Assembly: GCA_964458495.1 (NCBI GenBank)
Contig: CAYWJB010000017.1
Location: forward strand, 1 to 64,000
Source of the DNA: JANWVO01 sp964458495
Lineage (GTDB): Bacteria > Acidobacteriota > Terriglobia > Bryobacterales > Bryobacteraceae
Reading direction: 5' to 3'
DNA length: 64,000 bases
Shown here: piece by piece, positions 57,536 to 64,000 of the stretch
How the letters are laid out: each line of letters starts with the position of its first letter
Numbering within the stretch: the stretch's first letter is position 1
Made by a program: the position numbers and the translations under genes
The notes under the pieces: generated by a model
What the model saw: only the letters and a program-made list of their open reading frames with translations
What the model was told of the DNA's origin: nothing
The model's database searches: none

Positions 57536-59734
57536 ATGAAGCACATCGTACAAGTCGACCTGGATGGTCGCATTCTGACACTGGAAACCGGCCGCATGGC
57601 CAAACAGGCGCATGGCGCCGTCGTCGTCACCATTGGAGACACTGTCGTCCTCAGCTCGGCCTGCTCGAACACCGAACCCAAGCCCAACGCCACGTTCTTC
57701 CCCCTGACCGTCGACTACCGCGAATACACCTACGCCGCCGGGCGCATCCCGGGCGGCTATCTGAAGCGTGAGGGCCGCCCGAGCGACCGCGAGATCCTCA
57801 CCGCCCGCCTGGTGGACCGCCCGCTGCGCCCGCTGTTCCCCGAGGGCTATTCCTGCGAGACGCAGATCATCAGCCTCGTGCTGTCGGCAGCGCCGGACAC
57901 CGACCCCTCGGCCATGGCCATCGTCGGCTCGGGCGCGGCCCTCGCCATCTCCGACATCCCGTTCGGGCACGTCGTCAGCGGCGTGCGCGTCTGCCGCGTG
58001 GGCGACGAGTACGTCCCCTTCCCGTCCTACGAGCAGCAGAACCAGTCGAAGATCAACATCGTCGTCGCCGCTACCGACCAGGGCATCGTCATGGTGGAGG
58101 CGGGCGCCACGGAAGCCACCGAAGAGGAAGTGCTCGCCGCGATCGACTACGCCTTCGAGTGCTGCAAGAAGATCAACGCAGGCATTCGCGAGCTGGTGCG
58201 GGCGGCCGGCAAGCCCAAGCGCGAATTCACGCCGCCCGAGCGCAACAAGGAGATCTACGCCAAGGTCGAGCAGCTGGTGGGCGAGCGGCTCTCTGACGCC
58301 CTGAACACGCAGAAGTACGGCAAGACGGAGAGCTACGCCCGCATCGACGCGCTGGAAAAGGAAGCCGTCGAGTCCTTCACCGAGGAGGCCGATCAGGCGG
58401 AGGCGGCCGCGTGTTTCGAGCTGCTGCGCGAGCGGATTTTCCGCCGCGAGACGCTCCAGCTGCGGCAGCGCCCCGACCGCCGCGCCTTCGACGAGATCCG
58501 GCCCATCACCATCGAGGTGGGCGTCCTGCCCCGGGTCCACGGCTCCGCGCTGTTCACCCGCGGCGAGACGCAGGCGCTGGTCACCACCACCCTGGGCACG
58601 AAGGAAGACGAGCAGCGGCTGGAGACCCTCAACCTGCTGGAGACCTCCAAGCGGCTGATGCTGCACTACAACTTCCCGCCGTTCTCGGTGGGCGAGGTGG
58701 GCTTCATGCGCGGTCCCGGCCGCCGCGAGATCGGCCACGGGGCGCTGGCCGAGCGGGCCATCTCCCCCATGATCCCGCCGGAGAGCGAGTTCCCTTACAC
58801 GCTGCGCATCGTGAGCGACATCCTCGAGTCCAACGGTTCGTCCTCGATGGCCACCGTTTGCGGCGCCAGCCTCTCGCTGATGGATGCGGGCGTGAAGATC
58901 AAGGCGCCTGTGGCAGGCATCGCCATGGGGCTGGTCACCGACGGCGAAAAATACGCAATTCTGACCGACATCGCCGGAGCCGAGGATCACTACGGCGACA
59001 TGGACTTCAAGGTCGCGGGCACGCGCCAGGGCATCACCGCCCTTCAGATGGACATCAAGGTCCAGAACGTCAGCCCGCAGATCATGCGCGAGGCGCTCGA
59101 GCAGGCGCGCCGGGGGCGGCTGTTCATCCTCGACAAGATGGACGAGGCCATCTCGGAGCCGCGCGCCGAGCTGAGCCCGTATGCGCCGCGCATTTATACG
59201 ATCACGGTCCCCACCGAGAAGATCCGCGAGATCATCGGCCCCGGCGGCAAGGTGATCCGCGGCATCATCGACCAGACGGGCGTGAAGATCGACGTCCACG
59301 ACGACGGCACGGTGAATGTTTTCGCCTCCGACGGCGACTCCGCCGCGCGGGCGTTGAAGATGATCTCCGAGATCGCCGCCGTGGCCGAGGTCGGCAAGAC
59401 CTATCTCGGCAAGGTGGTCCGGATCGCCGATTTCGGCGCTTTCGTCGAGATCTTCCCCGGCACCGACGGCCTGCTCCATATCTCCGAGATCAGCGAGAAC
59501 CGCGTGAAGAACGTGCGCGACGAGCTGAACGAAGGCGATCAGGTGCTGGTCAAGGTGCTCGCCCTGGAAGGCAACCGCATCAAGCTGAGCCGCCGCGCCG
59601 TGTTGCGCGAGCAGCGCGAGAAAATGGGGATCGCCGCCCCCCGCGCGGCGGACGCCGACGAGCCCGCCCCGAGAAAGTCCGAATCGGCGCGCCAGCCCCA
59701 CGGCGGATCGCGCAACCGCGGCCCGCGCCGCTGA
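57536..59734 (+). CDS. pnp: Polyribonucleotide nucleotidyltransferase (PNPase)
   Basis: 732 residues from ATG 57536, with GAGGAG ten bases upstream. Two RNase-PH-like domains (about 10-140 and 330-540), a helical linker, a KH domain (REIIGPGGKVIRGI) and an S1 domain (YLGKVVRIADFGAFVEIFPG) are all present. The second domain has the phosphate site and acidic residues (AGAEDHYGDMDFKVAG). It degrades RNA from the 3' end with phosphate. A bidirectional terminator closes the unit. Confidence 0.97.
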   Translation: MKHIVQVDLDGRILTLETGRMAKQAHGAVVVTIGDTVVLSSACSNTEPKPNATFFPLTVDYREYTYAAGRIPGGYLKREGRPSDREILTARLVDRPLRPLFPEGYSCETQIISLVLSAAPDTDPSAMAIVGSGAALAISDIPFGHVVSGVRVCRVGDEYVPFPSYEQQNQSKINIVVAATDQGIVMVEAGATEATEEEVLAAIDYAFECCKKINAGIRELVRAAGKPKREFTPPERNKEIYAKVEQLVGERLSDALNTQKYGKTESYARIDALEKEAVESFTEEADQAEAAACFELLRERIFRRETLQLRQRPDRRAFDEIRPITIEVGVLPRVHGSALFTRGETQALVTTTLGTKEDEQRLETLNLLETSKRLMLHYNFPPFSVGEVGFMRGPGRREIGHGALAERAISPMIPPESEFPYTLRIVSDILESNGSSSMATVCGASLSLMDAGVKIKAPVAGIAMGLVTDGEKYAILTDIAGAEDHYGDMDFKVAGTRQGITALQMDIKVQNVSPQIMREALEQARRGRLFILDKMDEAISEPRAELSPYAPRIYTITVPTEKIREIIGPGGKVIRGIIDQTGVKIDVHDDGTVNVFASDGDSAARALKMISEIAAVAEVGKTYLGKVVRIADFGAFVEIFPGTDGLLHISEISENRVKNVRDELNEGDQVLVKVLALEGNRIKLSRRAVLREQREKMGIAAPRAADADEPAPRKSESARQPHGGSRNRGPRR

Positions 59735-59772
59735 CGCATTCGCGGGCGGCGCCCGCGCGAAGTTGCCATGAA

Positions 59773-59805
59773 GAAACAGGCCGCCCCGCCGGGGCGGCCT
59801 GTTTC
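59773..59805. terminator. Bidirectional terminator between pnp and a convergent gene
   Basis: A 15-bp perfect stem (59773-59787 with 59791-59805, loop GCC) ends in GTTTCC on the plus strand and in a matching T-containing tail on the other. It separates the convergent pnp and the minus-strand gene at 59836. Confidence 0.85.
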
Positions 59806-59835
59806 CATGAATGCCGGAGTCCCGCCGGGCGGCGC

Positions 59836-60654
59836 TTACTGCACCAGCGATCCCAGCATCTCCTGGTCGATCCTCGACCACACGGTCTCCCGGTAGTCAG
59901 GCCAGCCTTTCACTTCCAGCAACACCCTCGCCACGGCGCCCGGGTATGGAGGCGCGCCTGCGCGCCGCCAAATCACCACGTCTTCGTTCAGCCTTTTGCC
60001 CGGTTCCGGATCCGGGGTGGAAGGCCTGGCGTCCGCTGACACGCGAAGGGTCACCAGGACGCGCGTGTCGTAAGCGGGTATCGCCTGCCGCAGGGCTTTT
60101 ATTGTCGCATCGATTTCGGCCAGCTTCCCTGCTATCGAGGCCTCGAATTCCCGGTTGACAGGTTCTTCTTCCTTGTCGATTTCCGCGGCCTCCTGCCACA
60201 GCCGCCTGGCCTCGGCCTGGTTGCCGGCGCGCTCGGCCGCCTTTGAGGCTCTCCGCTTCTCGCTCGCGCGGGCGCGGATCTCATTGATTTTCGCCCTCAC
60301 CGCGTCGGGTTTGCGCGCCAGAGCCTCCCTCTGGTCCGACAGGCGCTTGATTTCCTTCTCCTCCGGGTACTCGCGGCGCGACATCGGGTTGAGAATCGAG
60401 TAGGTGAGGGTGGCGGCGAGGTACTGGTGCTTCGATGGCGGCTCGAGTGCGCAAACCTCCGTCAGTTCCCCCAGGCGCAACGACTCCGCCAGCGTGTCTT
60501 TCCAGCCCGCAGGCGCAGGCTGAAACGCCGCCGCCACCACTTCCTTCACTTTCGCCCAGGTTTTTTTCTCGGCTGCGGTCGCCTTGCGCATCTCCGTGCA
60601 ATCGGCCCACGAGAGCGCGGAGGCGAAAAACATCAGAACTGTGATCATCCTCAT
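59836..60654 (-). CDS. Exported hypothetical protein with coiled coil
   Basis: 272 residues from ATG 60654, six bases after CAGGAG; the upstream in-frame ATG 60660 touches the ribosome site. A signal peptide (MRMITVLMFFASALSWA) precedes a region rich in charged helices (about 100-185, EEKEIKRLSDQREALARKPDAVRAKINEIRAR) and a C-terminal beta part with VLVTLRVSADARP and VLLEVKGWPDYRETVW. No family was recognised. It may be an envelope protein. Confidence 0.7.
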   Translation of the reverse strand: MRMITVLMFFASALSWADCTEMRKATAAEKKTWAKVKEVVAAAFQPAPAGWKDTLAESLRLGELTEVCALEPPSKHQYLAATLTYSILNPMSRREYPEEKEIKRLSDQREALARKPDAVRAKINEIRARASEKRRASKAAERAGNQAEARRLWQEAAEIDKEEEPVNREFEASIAGKLAEIDATIKALRQAIPAYDTRVLVTLRVSADARPSTPDPEPGKRLNEDVVIWRRAGAPPYPGAVARVLLEVKGWPDYRETVWSRIDQEMLGSLVQ

Positions 60655-60843
60655 CGTCATCTCCTGATTCTCGAAGGGTCCCGCCCTGCTTGCCCAGCGC
60701 CGGCAGGATCCTGATTCATTACCGGATCCGGACGGGAAACCGGCTCACCGGGCGGTCTCCCCCGGTGCTGCCAGCTCCGGTGCGGCGCTCCCTGCGCCAC
60801 TGCGCCGGGGCGGAAATCCCTTCCTCCGGCAAGGCGCACGGCC

Positions 60844-60849
60844 TACAAT
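60844..60849 (+). promoter_or_regulatory. Candidate -10 box (TACAAT) before the radical SAM gene
   Basis: TACAAT ends 17 bases before the ATG at 60867, leaving only a short leader. The -35 region is not obvious. Confidence 0.35.
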
Positions 60850-60866
60850 AAGAGCGGCACACGGCG

Positions 60867-61946
60867 ATGACGCTTGCGGAAGAACTCGCCCGGCATGTGC
60901 GGGAATCGCCGCTCGTCGAGCCGCTCGGCGACGGCCGGATCCGGTGCCTGGCCTGCGGCCACCGCTGCCCGATCTTCCCCGGCTTGCCGGGAGTCTGCAA
61001 GGTGCGTTTCAACGACAACGGGCGACTGATGGCGCCGCACGGCTACGTCAACGCGCTCCATGTGGATCCGATCGAGAAGAAGCCCTTCTTCCACGCCCTC
61101 CCGGGCGCGCGCGCGCTGAGTTTCGGCATGCTGGGCTGCGACCTGCACTGCGACTACTGCCAGAACTGGCTGAGCTCGCAAGCGCTGCGCGATCCGCGCG
61201 CGGACCTCTATTTCCAGCCCATTCGCGCCTCGGAGATCGTGCGGCAGGCCCTTCTGAGCGGCTCGCAGTGCGTGGTCAGCACCTACAACGAGCCGCTGAT
61301 CACCGCGGAGTGGGCTGTGGACGTGTTCGGCGAGGCGAAGAGGCAAGGGCTGGTCACCGGCTTCGTCTCCAACGGCAACGCCACGCCGGAGGTGCTTCAA
61401 TATCTGCGCCCGTGGCTCGACCTGTTCAAGGTAGACCTGAAGTCGTTCCGCGATGCGACCTACCGCAAACTGGGCGGGCGGCTCGAGCCGGTACTCGACT
61501 CGATCCGCCGCATCCATGAGTCGGGCTTCTGGCTGGAGGTGGTGACGCTGGTTGTGCCCGGGCTGAACGACTCGCAGGAGGAGCTGGACGACATTGCTCG
61601 GTTCCTGGCCTCCATCTCTCCGGACATTCCCTGGCACGTCACCGCGTTCCATCCGGACTACAAGATGACCGGGCCGCCGCCGACGCGCGTCGAGGACCTG
61701 ATGCGCGCCGTCCGCGCCGGGCAGGACGCCGGGCTGCGCTACGTCTATGCCGGAAACCTGGCCGGCCGCACCGGCGGCTGGGAGAACACGCGCTGCTGGC
61801 AATGCGGGACCACGCTCATCGAGCGGCACGGCTTCCGCGTGCTGTCGAACCGCCTCGCTCCCGGCGGCCGCTGCCCCGGCTGCTCTTCGCCGGTGGCAGG
61901 CTTCTGGGAGCCTCCCTCCAGGGCGGCGGAAAAGGAGGAGTCATGA
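60867..61946 (+). CDS. amrS: AmmeMemoRadiSam-system radical SAM enzyme
   Basis: 359 residues. The radical SAM cluster motif is CDLHCDYC with Cys91, Cys95 and Cys98. Extra cysteines lie at the N-terminus (RCLACGHRC) and in a C-terminal zinc-ribbon-like part (CWQCG, CPGC). SAM-binding features such as SNGNATPE and DLKSFRD follow. Such genes co-occur with Memo and AMMECR1 genes; here that partner gene overlaps by four bases. The reaction of the system is not settled as far as I know. Confidence 0.93.
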   Translation: MTLAEELARHVRESPLVEPLGDGRIRCLACGHRCPIFPGLPGVCKVRFNDNGRLMAPHGYVNALHVDPIEKKPFFHALPGARALSFGMLGCDLHCDYCQNWLSSQALRDPRADLYFQPIRASEIVRQALLSGSQCVVSTYNEPLITAEWAVDVFGEAKRQGLVTGFVSNGNATPEVLQYLRPWLDLFKVDLKSFRDATYRKLGGRLEPVLDSIRRIHESGFWLEVVTLVVPGLNDSQEELDDIARFLASISPDIPWHVTAFHPDYKMTGPPPTRVEDLMRAVRAGQDAGLRYVYAGNLAGRTGGWENTRCWQCGTTLIERHGFRVLSNRLAPGGRCPGCSSPVAGFWEPPSRAAEKEES

Positions 61947-63352
61947 GCACGGCCTTCGCCACGCCGTTCGCGGGAACCTGGTATCCGGCGGATGCCGCTG
62001 AACTGGAACAATTGCTGGATGAATTGTTGGAAACATCGGAGGCCAGAATTGGTGCGGCCCTTCCGCCGGGCGCCGTAGCCGCCGTGGCGCCCCACGCAGG
62101 TCTGGCCTACTCCGGCTCGGTCGCCGCGGCCGCCTGGCGCTGCCTGGCCGCAGCGCGCCCGGCAAGGGTCGTGATGCTCGGCTTCCTTCACTCCGGCGGG
62201 CCGCCCGAGGTGGTGATGCCGCGCGTGGCCGCCTATGAGACCCCGCTGGGCCGCGTGCCCGTGGATCCGGGCGGCTTCGATTTTCCCGCGCTGCCTCCTT
62301 CCCACGCCTGCGACCACTCGCTGGAGATCCAGCTGCCCTTCGCCCAGCGCCTGCTGCCGGGCGTGCCGGTGGCGCCGCTGTATGCCGGCTCGGCCTCGGA
62401 ACGCGTCCGCCAGGCCGCCGCGCGCCGCATCGTGGAGGCTTTGCGTCCCGGCGATGTTCTGCTGGCCAGCACCGATCTCACCCACTACGGGCGCCGCTTC
62501 GGCTTTGCGCCCTTTCCGCTCGATGCCGAGACCGCCTCGAACCTTCACGCGCTGGACCGGGAGGTGATCGACGCCGTCTCCAGCCTCGATCCCGCCTTCT
62601 TCCTCTCCGAACTTCGCCGCACCGGCTCGACCACCTGTGGCGTGGCCCCGGTCAGCCTGCTGCTGGAGATTCTCGGCCTGCTCGACGGCGAGGAGATCTT
62701 CCAGGCGGAGCTCGATTACATGACCACCGGAGACCTGAACGGCGACTACTCGCTTTCGGTCGGCTATGCCGCTCTCGGCTATTTCCGGGCGAGTTCATTC
62801 TATCTTGACGAGGCTGCGCAGCGCGAGCTGCTCGGCAGCGTGGAAGCCACCTTCGCGCAGCTGCGCGAGCGGGGCATCGAACGCCCGGTGGAAAGCGAAG
62901 CGCCGCTGGAGGCCCTCGACCGCCGCGGCGGCGTCTTCGTCAGCCTGCATCAGAAGGGCGAGCTGTTCGGCTGCATCGGGCGAATCGGCAAAGAGGATTC
63001 CTACCGCGCGGCCGTGCCGGAGCTGGCGCTTTCCGCCTTGCACGACCCGCGTTTCCCGACGCGCGCCACCGCGCCGCCGGATCTCGAGATCGAGATTTCC
63101 ATCCTGACCCCCTTCAAGCGGCTGCCCCGGCCGGAGCGGCTCGAGCCGGGCGTGCATGGCGGCTTTCTGGAAGGCTGGGGCCGGCGGGGCCTGCTGCTGC
63201 CGCAGGTCGCGCGCGAGCGCAACGCCACGCGCGAATGGTTCCTGGAGGCGCTGGCGCGCAAGGCAGGGCTGCCCGCAGGCGCATGGCGCAACCCGGAATC
63301 GAAGCTCTGGGGCTTCCGCGCGCAGGTGTTTGCCGCCTCGCGTCTCAGCTGA
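61943..63352 (+). CDS. Memo-AMMECR1 fusion protein (AmmeMemoRadiSam B and A)
   Basis: 469 residues from ATG 61943, behind AAAGGAGGAG. The Memo half (about 1-270) shows WYPADAAEL, VAPHAGLAYSGS, CDHSLEIQLPF, ASTDLTHYG and STTCGVAPV, keeping the His/Cys metal-site residues. The AMMECR1 half (about 285-465) has GVFVSLHQKGELFGCIG, with CIG as in the conserved LRGCIG motif. In many genomes these are two proteins. The end overlaps the converging minus-strand gene by eight bases. Confidence 0.93.
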   Translation: MSTAFATPFAGTWYPADAAELEQLLDELLETSEARIGAALPPGAVAAVAPHAGLAYSGSVAAAAWRCLAAARPARVVMLGFLHSGGPPEVVMPRVAAYETPLGRVPVDPGGFDFPALPPSHACDHSLEIQLPFAQRLLPGVPVAPLYAGSASERVRQAAARRIVEALRPGDVLLASTDLTHYGRRFGFAPFPLDAETASNLHALDREVIDAVSSLDPAFFLSELRRTGSTTCGVAPVSLLLEILGLLDGEEIFQAELDYMTTGDLNGDYSLSVGYAALGYFRASSFYLDEAAQRELLGSVEATFAQLRERGIERPVESEAPLEALDRRGGVFVSLHQKGELFGCIGRIGKEDSYRAAVPELALSALHDPRFPTRATAPPDLEIEISILTPFKRLPRPERLEPGVHGGFLEGWGRRGLLLPQVARERNATREWFLEALARKAGLPAGAWRNPESKLWGFRAQVFAASRLS

Positions 63353-64000
63353 GGCCCAGCTCCCTCCGCAGCCGCGAAAAATCATAGGCCGGGCGCCCCT
63401 CGCGCCGGTCGTGGGCGGCGGCATTCTCGAAGTCCTCGAGCAGCCGCTCCACCTCCCGCCGGCCTGATGCCGTGCGCACGGCTTCGCGCGGCGTCTTGCC
63501 TCCCAGCGCCGGCAGAGCGACATCCGGCCAAGTGCTGTAGTGATGCTCGAGGACCTTCTCGATCATCGCCTTCTCGAGTTCCGGGGGAACCGGCTCCTCC
63601 TGCCTGCTCGTGTCCGGCTTCGCCGCCTGCCGCTTCAGCTCCTCCAGGGGGGTGATTCTGTCGCCCAGATGGCGCAGGCGGGCGCCTGCCGCCTCTTGCA
63701 GGAGGGCTTTGCCCCTCTGCATGCGGGCGCTCGAGTTGCAGGACACTTTCAGCCTTCCCCCCGACAGGCTCAGACTGCCGAGAATCGTGTTGCCGGGCTC
63801 ATCCGGATTGCCGCGCAGCCACACCCACGCCCCTTCGCCTGACTCGTGGATCTCCTTGCGGCCGGCCAGTGCCGCCCTCAGTGCCGCCTCGTCCTGCACT
63901 TCGTAAATGGCATCGTGCAGTTCAAATGGCTCCCCGTCGGAGTTCGTCAGGCGCATTCCTTCCCAGGACGCCCTGACGCATTCGAAGATGAAACGGCGGA
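63345..64000 (-). CDS. Hypothetical protein, 5' end outside the window
   Basis: The frame stays open from the stop at 63345 to the right edge, with an internal Met at 63956 that is unlikely to be the start because the codons before it read RRFIFECVRASWEG without a stop. At least 218 residues are encoded. The C-terminal part (LPALGGKTPREAVRTASGRREVERLLEDFE, about 60 residues from the end) resembles the C-termini of SEC-C/Xre-MbcA-ParS toxin-binding-type proteins, a weak likeness. Function unknown. Confidence 0.65.
   Translation of the reverse strand, partial: RRFIFECVRASWEGMRLTNSDGEPFELHDAIYEVQDEAALRAALAGRKEIHESGEGAWVWLRGNPDEPGNTILGSLSLSGGRLKVSCNSSARMQRGKALLQEAAGARLRHLGDRITPLEELKRQAAKPDTSRQEEPVPPELEKAMIEKVLEHHYSTWPDVALPALGGKTPREAVRTASGRREVERLLEDFENAAAHDRREGRPAYDFSRLRRELGLS

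Noticed and set aside
57269..59881. An 870-codon open frame on the minus strand
   Set aside because: Antisense to pnp. Composition is that of a mirror of a conserved gene, with no domain.
1..64000. CRISPR arrays, tRNA or rRNA genes
   Set aside because: No regularly spaced short repeats and no cloverleaf or rRNA sequence were noticed on reading; a covariance-model scan was not possible here.

Overview
The window is high-GC bacterial DNA that is almost fully coding. I read it as a member of Acidobacteriota, most likely the Bryobacterales/Solibacteraceae side. This is inference, not a search result. The pointers are a large Oar-type TonB-dependent receptor with an N-terminal carboxypeptidase-regulatory-like domain (8868-12314), an ATP synthase c subunit with a signal-peptide-like N-terminus, several secreted PD40/TPR, prolyl-oligopeptidase, sulfatase and glycoside hydrolase proteins, and frequent GTG starts. 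No rRNA, tRNA, CRISPR array, phage or intact transposase gene was seen.

Layout. 1-207 is a direct repeat. 282-2017 is a short ATP synthase membrane-sector operon (atpZ, atpI, atpB, atpE) closed by a clear terminator. 2090-8623 holds a DapA-family aldolase, a membrane-fusion protein, a PilZ-DnaJ fusion, a parvulin foldase and an ABC exporter. 8868-12314 is the Oar-like receptor. 12403-17266 is on the minus strand: a DUF6526-like protein, a GntR/FadR regulator, then a pta-deacetylase-sulfatase gene string. 17403-21640 holds mdh, a tiny membrane protein, a SET-domain protein, a CpaE-like protein and a LuxR-type regulator. 21837-28508 is a tight string: an exported TldD homologue with a TldE-like partner lacking the zinc site, a fused LptF-LptG permease and a small unknown. 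28603-37173 holds an unknown secreted protein, a PD40/TPR protein with a CxxCH site, a FucP-like sugar transporter and an S9 peptidase.

37423-45053 is the most unusual region. A CBS-domain protein, a P-type cation ATPase, a sensor kinase and an NtrC-type sigma-54 activator form one operon behind a near-consensus sigma-54 promoter. A second sigma-54-like promoter lies ahead of a 45-residue membrane protein and a bacterial eRF1-like protein with a zinc ribbon. The gene set (CBS protein, P-type ATPase, eRF1-like protein, two-component system) parallels part of the mycobacterial DosR dormancy regulon, but with sigma-54 control.

45076-49803 carries an Old-Yellow-Enzyme/GltD fusion behind a 20-bp palindrome, a 380-bp element bounded by 47-bp inverted repeats, and an acyl-CoA synthetase. 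49813-56840 has GH43-like and GH29 hydrolases, a TPR protein, a MacB-type permease with a TolC-type channel, a small (p)ppGpp-hydrolase-like HD protein and an RsbRD-like sensor. 57003-59734 is rpsO-pnp with a leader hairpin, closed by a bidirectional terminator. 60867-63352 is the AmmeMemoRadiSam pair (radical SAM enzyme; Memo-AMMECR1 fusion). The last gene runs off the right edge.
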